From the NCBI RefSeq assembly GCF_025370935.1, contig NC_133474.1:13389795-13453794 (forward strand): a stretch of DNA of 64,000 bases, given 5' to 3'. A program made the translations under genes and the position numbers. Below, piece by piece: positions 1 through 9,330 of the stretch. Below the pieces are notes generated by a model. It was not told the origin of the DNA and ran no database searches. It saw only the letters and a list, made by a program, of their open reading frames with translations. Within the stretch, counting starts at the first letter, position 1. Each line of letters begins with the position of its first letter. This DNA is from Choristoneura fumiferana (Eukaryota > Arthropoda > Insecta > Lepidoptera > Tortricidae).

Positions 1-277
1 TATAATAATAAGCTTAATAACTTAGAATAATAAGCTTTTCAAAACTGGTCTGGTCTGGTCCAAAATTAATGCAAATTAACTTTAGTATAATAACTCCCTC
101 AAAGAAACAGGTCGAATTACCAATCAACCTGTATAGTTCGCATCGGACTTCAGTGATTTTCTTTAACCTACTTCAAAAGAAGTAGGTAGCAAGGCATACA
201 GCGACTTAAACGCGTTATTTAAGACTACAGCCAGTTATTTCTTACGAATGCTTTTTTTAATAACGAAACAGATCATA
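1..277. other. AT-rich flank of the LTR retrotransposon, no gene seen
   Basis: Unique-looking AT-rich DNA left of the LTR element. It contains a short GGTCT tandem run near 47-60. I see no coding potential and no second LTR copy. Removing the element and one target duplication would join this sequence to the DNA starting at 5306, so this is the original left flank of the insertion site. Confidence 0.5.
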
Positions 278-281
278 AATA
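278..281. repeat. Target-site duplication AATA, left copy
   Basis: AATA directly precedes the left LTR and is repeated directly after the right LTR at 5302-5305. If the LTR is instead counted as 341 bp, without its terminal A at 623/5301, the duplication reads AAATA (277-281 and 5301-5305). Four or five bases are both normal for Ty3/gypsy integrases. I prefer four because the LTR then begins with TG on its sense strand. Confidence 0.75.
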
Positions 282-623
282 TATAAGACACTTTCGTCAC
301 TTTTCAGGAATTGTAAATGATAAATAAACAATATGTGTTGCTCTGAAAATAAAGATTTTATTGTAGTAGGTTCTTACATACACATAAAACATGAAAAACA
401 CTAACTTAAATCATTATCTTACCTGAAAATAAAGAAACGACATTTAAAGTCTATTATTAAGTTTAACAATTCCTTTTATATTTAGTTACTTATTGTAATA
501 TTTAAACATTATGTGTAATCACGATGAATTCTCCTTCTGTCACTCCAAATCCAAAAACAATCTGCTTTACCGTATTAACCGTCATAGAGCGCACCATAAA
601 CTAAAGAAATAAGTTTCTTTACA
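282..623 (-). repeat. 3' LTR (342 bp)
   Basis: Matches 4960-5301 base for base at a constant offset of 4678, with no substitutions or indels by eye. On the element's sense strand it begins TGTAAAG and ends TCTTATA, so the termini are TG...TA and not the usual TG...CA. The polyadenylation signal for the element transcript is expected here (AATAAA on the - strand, 357-362). Confidence 0.95.
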
Positions 624-634
624 TCTCCCTCCTC
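624..634 (-). promoter_or_regulatory. Polypurine tract (plus-strand primer)
   Basis: On the - strand an uninterrupted 11-purine run, GAGGAGGGAGA, ends exactly at the TG that opens the 3' LTR. This is the canonical place for the RNase H-resistant primer of second-strand synthesis. It also supports placing the LTR boundary at 623/5301. Confidence 0.85.
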
Positions 635-757
635 AAAGAAGAAAATTTTCAAAAAAAAATTTTCATTAATCTGCACCTAACTTATAGTAAAGTATGAAAT
701 TATAGATATAAATAAGTTTATATTAAGCAAATTATTACTATCTTGTCTTATTTATTT

Positions 758-3700
758 TTATACAGGTATAGGTATTAATTTTGTGATATGAAAGAGATTC
801 GACTCTGACTTTTTATGCCCTGTATTAATTCTATATATTGAATTTGATATTTTTTCCATAATTTTATACGGTCCAATCTTCAGCTCATCTAATTTGTTTC
901 TATTTAGTTTGTTTCCATTCTCTACATATACCATATCTCCTGTTTTGAAGTTAAATGAAGTTCTGTTTTTATCAAATATTTTTTTATTATAGTTATGTGA
1001 TTTTATTGTATTTTCCAATGCTATTGTCCTATCTCGAACCCATTCATTTTCTGTTTTATTTTGTTTTAATTCATTTGGTAATAAGGAAACATCTGTACCA
1101 TCCAACAGGTATTTTGGTGCAAAACCAGTGACAGTGTGTTCCGTTTTATTATATTTATCTACACAGTTATGAGCAATGGTTGTCCATGCTATTTTTTTAC
1201 TTTTTTCGTTTATTTTACATCTGATTTTGTTCACAAGCGTCTGATTAAGTCTTTCATTTAAGCCGTTGGAAAAAGGGGCATTTACTGCGGTGAATATCAT
1301 TTGTATTGACTTTTCATTTAAAAATCTTTTGAATTCTTTTGAGTTAATTCCCGGATATTGGTCGGTAAGAAGTATTTCAATTGTATCACAATCTGTTACG
1401 TTATTGATTAGTTTGACAAAATCATTAGCACTTTGTGTCTTTGAGGTAACAATATAGGCATAACGTGTAAAGTGGTCCACTAAAAGGTGTAAATATCTTT
1501 TTGTTGATCTGGACCCTCCAAAACCTCCAATTGTGTCTATTGAGACTATTTGAAAGGGTTTTGTGGCAGGACCTAAATGTGACATTAGACCAAATTTATC
1601 CTGTCCTCTCGTTTTATTTTTTATACATGTCTCGCAACTTTTACAATGCGATTTAATATTCATAGTTAAATTTTTTGCTGTATATAACGTACTGATTTTA
1701 TTTTGCATTTGTCTTACGCCTAAGTGACACATATTTTCATGTACTTCTTTAATAAGTTTTTTGCTAAAATCTTCCGATAAAATTATTTTTTCACGTTTTC
1801 GAACTTTTTTATAATAAACATTTTTTTTTGTTATTAATTTTGACTTATTATTTTGTATTTTTTCATTGTTTTGTTGGTCTGTTACAATATCATTTAATGT
1901 TATCATATTTACAATTTTTAATTGTTCATCTGTATCCTCACTTGCATCCAATACTGGATTCCTACTTAAACAATCCGCTTCTATATTTTCTTTCCCCGGA
2001 GCGTATTTAATTTCAAAGTCATATTGTGATAAGTAATATGTTAAGTCTCCTAATTCATCATCTGTTCTAGATTTAATATTTAAATTTTCCAATGGTTTAT
2101 GATCAGAATACACTGTAAACGACTTACCTATTAGCCAGTATTGCCAGTATTTTATGGCTTCTTTAATAGCCAAACATTCTAAATAAATTGCCTTTTTTTT
2201 CTTTTGTGCTTGATTTAGTTTTTTTGAGAAGTATGCCACTGGCTTATTTTTCCCATTTGTTTGTGTTTGCTTTAACACTGCCCCAATACCTTCTAAACAT
2301 GCATCGGTGTGAATTATTATCGGCAAATTTTGATCGAATATCTCTAAGATTGGCTGTGAGCACAATAGGTTTTTTATCTTTTCAAATGAGTTTTGACAAT
2401 CGGCAGACCAAACAAATTTCTGATTTTTCCTAAGTAGTTGATGTAGGGGTTCTAATATTACCGAACTTTTTGGTATATACTCATGATAAAAGTTAATTTT
2501 TCCGAGAAACTGTCTAACATTTTTTTGATTTTTTGGTATTGGGAAATCTTTTATCGAGACTAAATTATCTCTTACTGGTCGTACTGTGTTATTATGTATT
2601 ATATGACCGAGATATTTTACTGTATCAGAAGCAAATGTACATTTCGTGAATTTTAATCGAAAACCCTCAATTTTTATAGCTTCTAATAATTGTGTTAAAT
2701 GGTTAATATGTTCTGAAAAAGTCTTTGAATATATCAAAATATCATCGATGTAGTTAACTGCGAAATTGGTAAGTTTATGCTTTCTTAAAATGTTACTTAG
2801 TATCCTTTGGAAGATTGCTGGTGATGTCTTCAAACCAAAAGGTAAACACGTCCATTGATAATGTCCTTCCTGCGTTACAAAGGCAGTTTTCTTCTTATCT
2901 TCAATTCTTAGTGGGATTGACCAGAAGGCTGAATTAATGTCCAATGTTGTGAAATATGTTGAATTTCTTGTCTTAATCACCAGGTCTTCAATCAATGGAA
3001 ATGGTTGTGCTTGAGGTACCACTATTTTATTTAGATCTCTAAAATCTATACATAATCTTGATTTTCTGTTGTCCTCTTTTTTGAAAGCTAAAGTTACCGG
3101 TGCCGCAAAAGGACTATAAGATTCTTCTATAAGTTTTTTATCAAGTAACTTTGCTATTTGTTCTTCAATTTCCTTTTTGTCTTCAACTGAACATCTATAT
3201 GGCCTTTTACTGCAGTACTTGTCCATAAGTAGATCAATACGTGCTTCATATTCTCTGACAGTGCCAATGTCATATTTGTCCTTTGCAAATATTGATTTGT
3301 AATTATCAATCAGATTGTAGATTTCTAACTTTTGTTCAGTATTTAAATTACTCATAGTTATCTTGAAATCTTCTTCTTTTATATGTTCATTAAAATTAAT
3401 TGAACATGTGTTTGCTTCACTTTCCACTTCCTTAGAAGTGTTGTTTTTATCATTTTCTTGTACAGTAAGATCTTTTGTGTTTTCTTTTTTTATTTCTTCT
3501 CTTTTTTGAATGATTTCCAAATTTTCGTCTTGAACCAGTTTAAACTGTTTTATAATATCCAGTCCAATCAGAAAATCGTACTTGAATTCTTCTCCGTCAA
3601 TTATATAAACATCAGCTTTTTCTTCGATATCAAACATTTTTATTGTAATAGTTGTCAAACCTTTTGTCTTTTTAACACCATTAATTGTGATTAAGTTATC

Positions 3701-3853
3701 ATTTTTTGAATCTCCGTATCCTTCTTCCTTCAGTCTTAATAATTTTGAATTAATTATAGAAACGTTAGAGCCCGAATCATATATACCAAATATTTCTAGT
3801 TTTCCATTTAATAATAGTTTGACTTTAATTAATGGTGTTATTATTCGTTTTTT
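758..3853 (-). CDS. pol: Pol polyprotein: protease, reverse transcriptase, RNase H, integrase
   Basis: Open from 3853 (just after an in-frame stop at 3854-3856) to the stop at 758-760, about 1,031 codons in the -1 frame relative to gag. It has no suitable ATG at its start, so expression as a Gag-Pol fusion by frameshifting is inferred. The protease active site D-S-G is encoded at 3770-3778. The RT motif YIDDILIYS is at 2726-2752, followed by RNase H with HTDA and SDHKPL segments. Integrase shows a zinc-binding H-x4-H...C-x2-C region, then a catalytic triad at D (1535-1537), D (1361-1363) and E 36 residues further on, giving the classical D,D(35)E spacing. A GPY/F-type segment (LKIGPYKI) lies near the C-terminus. 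I see no stop, frameshift or missing catalytic residue. No chromodomain is recognisable in the short tail. Confidence 0.95.
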   Translation of the reverse strand, partial: KKRIITPLIKVKLLLNGKLEIFGIYDSGSNVSIINSKLLRLKEEGYGDSKNDNLITINGVKKTKGLTTITIKMFDIEEKADVYIIDGEEFKYDFLIGLDIIKQFKLVQDENLEIIQKREEIKKENTKDLTVQENDKNNTSKEVESEANTCSINFNEHIKEEDFKITMSNLNTEQKLEIYNLIDNYKSIFAKDKYDIGTVREYEARIDLLMDKYCSKRPYRCSVEDKKEIEEQIAKLLDKKLIEESYSPFAAPVTLAFKKEDNRKSRLCIDFRDLNKIVVPQAQPFPLIEDLVIKTRNSTYFTTLDINSAFWSIPLRIEDKKKTAFVTQEGHYQWTCLPFGLKTSPAIFQRILSNILRKHKLTNFAVNYIDDILIYSKTFSEHINHLTQLLEAIKIEGFRLKFTKCTFASDTVKYLGHIIHNNTVRPVRDNLVSIKDFPIPKNQKNVRQFLGKINFYHEYIPKSSVILEPLHQLLRKNQKFVWSADCQNSFEKIKNLLCSQPILEIFDQNLPIIIHTDACLEGIGAVLKQTQTNGKNKPVAYFSKKLNQAQKKKKAIYLECLAIKEAIKYWQYWLIGKSFTVYSDHKPLENLNIKSRTDDELGDLTYYLSQYDFEIKYAPGKENIEADCLSRNPVLDASEDTDEQLKIVNMITLNDIVTDQQNNEKIQNNKSKLITKKNVYYKKVRKREKIILSEDFSKKLIKEVHENMCHLGVRQMQNKISTLYTAKNLTMNIKSHCKSCETCIKNKTRGQDKFGLMSHLGPATKPFQIVSIDTIGGFGGSRSTKRYLHLLVDHFTRYAYIVTSKTQSANDFVKLINNVTDCDTIEILLTDQYPGINSKEFKRFLNEKSIQMIFTAVNAPFSNGLNERLNQTLVNKIRCKINEKSKKIAWTTIAHNCVDKYNKTEHTVTGFAPKYLLDGTDVSLLPNELKQNKTENEWVRDRTIALENTIKSHNYNKKIFDKNRTSFNFKTGDMVYVENGNKLNRNKLDELKIGPYKIMEKISNSIYRINTGHKKSESNLFHITKLIPIPV

Positions 3854-4929
3854 TTATCGTTATTATTGAGTTCGACATCAATCACTGAATTATTTACGGC
3901 TTTACTATTTATTCTCTTATGGTTATATTCTTCTGTCTGTTTGAACCAACACTTGTCTTCGGGATGGAACCTAACGCCTTTATTTAAATTTTCACAAATC
4001 GTACATGGTTTTATTTTATCAGACTTTACTTTATAATCATAGGCAGTTCTTTTATTCTTGCTGAAATACTTTCTATTTACTACATATTCATGTTTTCCAA
4101 TTTCATTGTAAAGGCTTGCAGTTGACTTCACTGTTTCTTTATCAATTTTATCCATTATATAATCTGGCAATCCCATTACAATGAGATTTATCATTGTTTG
4201 GGTGTCAATTTGCTTGTTAACCTCTAATAGCAGTCTTTCTTTTTTTGTCGCATATTCCAATAACGATCCAGCTTGAAATCTAAATGAAAATGCATATTTA
4301 ACTTGAGACCAACCTTTATTTCCGTATGTTTCGCAAAAATTTTCTTTCCATACTGCCCATTCGGAATTCACTGTCAACTTTATTAACATACTACTATACC
4401 AATCTAGGCACTGTTTTTCTAGTAGATGTTTTAAAATCTCAATTTTTTCTACATCCTGTATAATTTCGAATCTATCACATTCGCTCTCAAACTCGCTAAT
4501 CCATTGGTCAGCATTTGATGTTTTATTTGAAAATTTTTCGATCAAAAACCGTTCAGCAGTTTTGCCAATACTCTTTTTCTCTGGTGCATTATTGCTAGCA
4601 TTATTCTGTGAAGGTGTTGTATCACCTGTAATCTCGTTTAAATATTGTTCGCCAAACTGTACGTTCTCGCCTTCGTCTAGATATATTTTTCTCAATTCCG
4701 TATTTAGAGGTATCCATACTGCACGTGATTGATGCCTTTTTTTAAGCGAGTTTTTTATTTTTGTAAATATATCTGTAGATAATATGGCCGTGTGCTTACT
4801 TACGGGTTTTAATTCATCTGGGATCTCAAAAATACATCCGTCCGGTGTCTCAATAGAGGTTATGCATATCAAATTAGTTTTTCCATCCGTGGACCCCAGT
4901 ACCATAAATTTAAATCGTAGCTTTTCCAT
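3841..4929 (-). CDS. gag: Gag-like protein with a CCHC-type zinc knuckle
   Basis: A 362-residue ORF starting at an ATG only 30 nt after the 5' LTR. It should form the retrotransposon's virus-like particle and package its RNA. The central third has a capsid-like, charged helical composition, including an aromatic stretch around W-ISEFESECDRF and a Q-x-WYSSM segment. Near the C-terminus, cysteines at residues 309, 312 and 327 with a histidine at 322 form C-x2-C-x9-H-x4-C. That knuckle is longer than the usual retroviral C-x2-C-x4-H-x4-C because of its nine-residue middle spacer. The last codons overlap pol and contain the slippery A run. The ORF is intact. Assignment as Gag rests on position, size and the knuckle, not on recognised sequence identity. 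Confidence 0.88.
   Translation of the reverse strand: MEKLRFKFMVLGSTDGKTNLICITSIETPDGCIFEIPDELKPVSKHTAILSTDIFTKIKNSLKKRHQSRAVWIPLNTELRKIYLDEGENVQFGEQYLNEITGDTTPSQNNASNNAPEKKSIGKTAERFLIEKFSNKTSNADQWISEFESECDRFEIIQDVEKIEILKHLLEKQCLDWYSSMLIKLTVNSEWAVWKENFCETYGNKGWSQVKYAFSFRFQAGSLLEYATKKERLLLEVNKQIDTQTMINLIVMGLPDYIMDKIDKETVKSTASLYNEIGKHEYVVNRKYFSKNKRTAYDYKVKSDKIKPCTICENLNKGVRFHPEDKCWFKQTEEYNHKRINSKAVNNSVIDVELNNNDKKNE
3847..3853 (-). other. Putative -1 ribosomal frameshift site A-AAA-AAC
   Basis: An eight-A run on the - strand, followed by C, gives the canonical X-XXY-YYZ heptamer in the gag reading frame. The gag stop follows one codon later (3841-3843). The pol frame opens at 3853 and is exactly -1 relative to gag. 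The overlap is only 13 nt, so this heptamer is effectively the only place where a canonical -1 slip could happen. I did not fold the downstream RNA to look for a stimulatory structure. Confidence 0.75.
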
Positions 4930-4948
4930 TTTTCTTGATTATAACTAC

Positions 4949-4959
4949 AAATGTCGTTT
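4949..4959 (-). promoter_or_regulatory. Primer binding site, apparently self-complementary to the LTR and not tRNA-matched
   Basis: The first 11 internal bases after the 5' LTR read AAACGACATTT on the sense strand. They lack the TGG start expected of a tRNA 3'-end primer site. They are an exact complement of AAATGTCGTTT inside the LTR (5113-5123, and 435-445 in the other LTR), and the match stops at exactly 11 bases on both sides. In Tf1 the first 11 nt of the transcript fold back to prime at this position. The mechanism here is inferred from that precedent. Confidence 0.7.
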
Positions 4960-5112
4960 TATAAGACACTTTCGTCACTTTTCAGGAATTGTAAATGATA
5001 AATAAACAATATGTGTTGCTCTGAAAATAAAGATTTTATTGTAGTAGGTTCTTACATACACATAAAACATGAAAAACACTAACTTAAATCATTATCTTAC
5101 CTGAAAATAAAG

Positions 5113-5123
5113 AAACGACATTT
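5113..5123 (-). promoter_or_regulatory. Predicted 5' end of R, complementary to the primer binding site
   Basis: Sense-strand AAATGTCGTTT starts 35 nt after the first T of the TATA box (5158), so it lies at or within a few bases of the expected transcription start. It is the exact 11-nt complement of the primer site at 4949-4959. The start site itself is inferred from TATA spacing. Confidence 0.6.
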
Positions 5124-5150
5124 AAAGTCTATTATTAAGTTTAACAATTC

Positions 5151-5158
5151 CTTTTATA
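5151..5158 (-). promoter_or_regulatory. TATA box of the LTR promoter
   Basis: TATAAAAG on the - strand, in the U3 part of the 5' LTR, about 140 bp from the LTR start. It is the only strong TATA match placed so that the R region would contain the polyadenylation signal. The same motif is present in the 3' LTR. Confidence 0.7.
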
Positions 5159-5301
5159 TTTAGTTACTTATTGTAATATTTAAACATTATGTGTAATCAC
5201 GATGAATTCTCCTTCTGTCACTCCAAATCCAAAAACAATCTGCTTTACCGTATTAACCGTCATAGAGCGCACCATAAACTAAAGAAATAAGTTTCTTTAC
5301 A

Positions 5302-5305
5302 AATA
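5302..5305. repeat. Target-site duplication AATA, right copy
   Basis: Pairs with 278-281 on the other side of the element. The exact match with no mutation agrees with a young insertion. Confidence 0.75.
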
Positions 5306-8300
5306 TAAAAAAGTTAACGAACTTAATAACTTCTTTATTTTCTTATGGTTAATGGAAGATATTTTTATGTTGTTAGTTCATCCAATCCGAGAATACTTGG
5401 GACATTGATTTATGTACTCACTTACTTATCAGTGATTGTATTATTCCATGAAATAATTTTACGTGGCGTAATTAAATTAAATTGCGTCCGACTTCATCCA
5501 CTAGCACATACCTACTTTTCTAGGGAGTGTTTGTGAACATATAATGCTCATAAAATATTAGTTTGGTGTTACATGTATATTTGCAGGTACCAATTAGTGT
5601 ACGATAGCAAATCAATAAAAATATATTATTGATTTAAACATTCCCTTTTCTTTTTCTTATTAATTTGATATTTTCGTCTGCACGTTTCACTGAATTGTTT
5701 CAAAAGTTATTGGATTTTAAGGTTTCACTCTTGACTTTTCTTTTTCACTCGTTGCTCGTACTCTGAGACTGAAAGGTACCTATTAGGACGAATTTTAATT
5801 ACGAGTGCCGCCTGACGTTGACTCGGCCAACTTGATTTTCCGACAAAAGTCCCGCAACTCACCTTTAAATTAGATCGTCTTGCGGTTGACGAGGAATACG
5901 AGTGGGTATAATAATACAATGCGGTCGGTGGGCCGCTCACTGAATTACACTGGTGCGTTGTGTGCCCATTGTGCGCGAGCGAGGCGGGGATAATATACAA
6001 ATCTTTAATTCAAGTGCCCTGGCCCCCGAACACGGCAAGAAAATAACATAGAACTGCAGCGGACTCATTGTACGGCTTTCAATAGGGTTTTGACGAATCC
6101 GCAGAGGACTAGAAACCGCGGATAATGTATGTATTGTGCTGTCCAAAAGAGACTTTGGACATGCTGAAAGCTATATGAAACTTGCATTCAGGTTTATTGT
6201 ATTACAGTAATGTACTCTTTGGTTTCCTTGAGATCTTTTTAAATAAATGGTATGTTTCTTAATTACTCTCCGTAACATTTAGATTCGTGATATTTCAATC
6301 AGTGTGACCGAGATGGACGAAGTAAGAGTTACTACTAATAGCTGTATTGTTGATCAAATGGGTTTGAGGCGATTGTTTTTGTTATCCTGATCAACGTTTA
6401 TTGCCTTATTCGTATGCGGGACCAATCGGAAAAGGTTCCCCGATATACAATAAAATTAAATTTATTTTCAAGAAGAATGACCAGACCCGATAACAATTTA
6501 CGCATTGCTATCATAAATCTGTTGCGATTCTCTATCTACCTATGTACATCATTGCCCGAGCAACGTTACCATACCTAATTATTGGCATCTTACTTTTTCC
6601 AGATAGTTCACATATAATTATTTTTCGTGCTAAAAGGAAGTATCGTTTTGTTATAATATACATAATACATATATTCCTATCACTTACCTTTTTTATCGTC
6701 TAAGATCTATTCTCATTTGGTTAATTTAAGTACAAAAACCTGTCTACTTGTAATACAGTCTCCTCTAGGTATAGGGTAGAGTTAGACCGTCCATTGTGTA
6801 TTGCTCAAAGCTTCCTAAGGTAAAGTAGCGCTTTAATAACGTGTTTTTTTTTTCTTAAGCTTTTCCTGAGTCCGTTCTTTTAACCTTTCTCGGACGGAAG
6901 TAGGTTGAGTACGATCTAAAGGGTCGGCGATAAAACAAACAAGTGTCATTACGATCCGTGACGACCTTCTAAATCGAGACGTAAGCAAATGTGGATGGTG
7001 GAAGTTAAATGAGCCGTGTGTCCTCTGTATCTAACTTTGTGCAAACTCTTACCCCACTTACCTATCGATCTTGTACTACTTTTCAATGAAGTAAGTGGAA
7101 CCTCATTAGAACTTTCACCGTAGCCAATTATTGGCCGATTGCAACTTCAATACAAGCGATGCAATTGATCAGTTTATGTAAGACTTCGTTTATAGGTCAC
7201 TTAAGGAAAACTTGTTTCGTTTCTGTAGCAATCAGTTCCAAGACGAATATACTCATTAAAATTTAACGTAGGAAAATTTTGTTAAGCATCTTTTAAATAT
7301 GGTAATCGTGTTGCTTTTTGGCATAAATGTGCAAATAGGTTTAAATAAATTATTTATAAGTTCCGTTCGAACAAAGAGAAGATCTAAATGTACACAGTGA
7401 ATCTTCGCAGATAAACAGGCGGCCCTTCCTACCCGCATTTCGTGCCGTGGCACTTTGTATGTAGTAGGCCTACATTTCCGCTCGATAACTTATCCTTCTT
7501 TTTGGGCCGGATCCGTGACTAAAACTTCACTGTTACCATTAATCATACATTGGCATTATCTTGCGCTTCGATATGTCGGGGGTGGTGTGATAGGCGTACT
7601 CGAATAACCCATGCATATTTAGCTCAATCGTCATATATCAATCTTAGTATGGAATATTTGGTTGAGACGGGTTCTGTTCAGATTAGCTGAGTGAAAAGTA
7701 TTGTGTTATATTATACTATATAACAGCTATTAATGGCTTACCAAATCCAAAACTATTCCGAACTGCTTTACCTTGAAACTCATTAGTTTTGGGTGTAAAA
7801 TAACGTGCATATCAATTAGGTACTGAATTTGAAAAAATTATACCTGACTATTAATTAAAAATCATCGAGTATTATCATTTAAAAGCATTATTTACTGGAA
7901 TAGTTGGCCAACTATACAAAATCCTTGTTATAGTTGCCAGTTAAAATAGATCCAACAAGATTTTCAGTAAGTTCGTAGCTGCACACCAACCAACTAGCAT
8001 AAACAGGCTCACTTCTCTATCTAACCTTAAATTCATAGACGCCCGACGAGCTAGGCATTGTGTGACACTTAGTGTGAACTCACAAATGCTTGGACTCGAC
8101 ATAAACCGAATACATATTGGAATTTGCTTTCGACGCGTCATTGCATAAATACTCAAAGCAATTATGAACTACAAAGTGGGCTATTTTTGATGAACAAATG
8201 GAATGACCACTAGACATAATTTAAGACCCTATGCTTTCTTACCAAAAAATGACACTAAAAATGTAACGAGTGCTCAATATTAATTTAGTGAGCAAAGACC

Positions 8301-9212
8301 AAATTTATTAAATCTTCGACCTATCTTAGTAAGTAAGCAAATTAATACGCTTTGTGTAAGGATCTTAATTTCATGATAGAGATGCGTTTTGACTATGAAC
8401 AGGAGCTTCACGTAGCATGTTATTCTAGACTTGCCACATACGGTCCGGCCACACTACAGACTTAAAAACTTTCTAGTATAACAAGTTCGTAAATGTTACG
8501 TTATGCAGTTATAAATATAATCATTTGATGTGGTAGCTTTGAAATAAAATGGTGGTCATTTGTTATTGCTGAGTTAATTACAACTGGTTTGGTTTCATTT
8601 CTTGTGAAAGATTATAAAATTTTAGTTGTAATTCACAATATATCAGGGTTTAGGTAAAAGGAGTATTAAGAATATTTTTTGACGTAATATAGGCTCTATT
8701 TTATATTATTGTTATAGAAACTTCATAGGTATTGTATTTTGGTCATGTAATTAAAATAGGTACCAATTACGTAGTAGGTACATTCAGCTTACTAATTTGA
8801 TTAGGCGATCCTTCAGCCTTAATTCCACGTAATATATTATAAGTACCTAAACTGATTCTTGATTTCGTTAAGCACTGGAGGATTAAATAGACTTAAAAAA
8901 GTGAAAGGTTAATTTTAAAACTTAATTTAATACCAGAGTATCCTTTTAGCCGGTGTGTTTGAATAGCGGAGGCTGCGCGTCTGTGTTTGCAAGCTTCAGA
9001 AAACCCGGTTTATATTACTTATAATTAATTTGTTATTCAATAAATTCACTATACAACTTTTCTGATTAGTGAGTGGTTAGTGTTTTTTTCTGTGTCCAGC
9101 TGGTATTAACCATAAATGGTTATACGACTTGCTTATGTTTTGAAACGACTCCTGTTCATTGAAAATATAAGGTTAGAATTATTTATGTACGTAATATAAT
9201 ACGTATGAAGTA
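5306..9212. other. Probable CadN intron or upstream flank, no gene recognised
   Basis: AT-rich DNA with only short chance ORFs (the longest are around 70-90 codons and lack recognisable motifs). A moderately GC-rich patch lies at 5800-6000 but has no convincing exon. I see no tRNA, no LINE coding remnant and no clear terminal-inverted-repeat element. Confidence 0.45.
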
Positions 9213-9330
9213 AAAGAATTTCTTTGCTCACCCGCGACAAGTCGGAAGCGGATATTGATATTTTATATGGGCATTGATATGGACCTCCGCAAAGTAACGC
9301 CTGATTCAATAAATTTATATAATACGTAGA
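9213..9330. repeat. Fragment of the GGCGTTACTTTGCGGAGG repeat family, rearranged
   Basis: Contains CTTTGCTCACCCGCGAC (about 9220-9238) and CCTCCGCAAAGTAACGCC (about 9285-9302), both also present near 47.0 kb and partly near 34.3 kb. In those copies the second motif lies on the opposite strand relative to the first. This copy is therefore internally inverted, or is a junction of two partial copies. Confidence 0.6.

Larger units (their letters stand above)
282..5301 (-). mobile_element. Complete Ty3/gypsy-class LTR retrotransposon with putative self-priming site
   Basis: The element is 5,020 bp and reads on the - strand in the order 5' LTR (4960-5301), 11-nt primer site, gag, pol (protease, reverse transcriptase, RNase H, integrase), polypurine tract, 3' LTR (282-623). 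The LTRs are identical over 342 bp and both ORFs are uninterrupted, so the insertion is recent and possibly still mobile. Domain order with integrase after RNase H places it in Ty3/gypsy (Metaviridae). There is no env-like ORF: pol ends about 120 bp before the polypurine tract. The leader between LTR and gag start is only 30 nt. I cannot name the lineage from sequence alone. The GPY/F motif and apparent self-priming suggest comparison with the Tf1/sushi group, but no chromodomain is evident at the pol C-terminus. Confidence 0.95.
4960..5301 (-). repeat. 5' LTR (342 bp): promoter, R region and polyadenylation signal
   Basis: Identical to the LTR at 282-623. Reading on the - strand, U3 runs from 5301 to about 5124 and holds a TATAAAAG box (5151-5158). 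The putative transcript start region is near 5123-5128. An AATAAA lies downstream at 5035-5040, so it falls within the transcript, as required for R-region polyadenylation. U5 ends at 4960, directly against the primer site. Confidence 0.95.

Noticed and set aside
4930..4959. Conventional tRNA primer binding site
   Set aside because: No TGG at the LTR boundary and no match I recognise to a tRNA 3' end. The exact complement to the LTR explains the site better.
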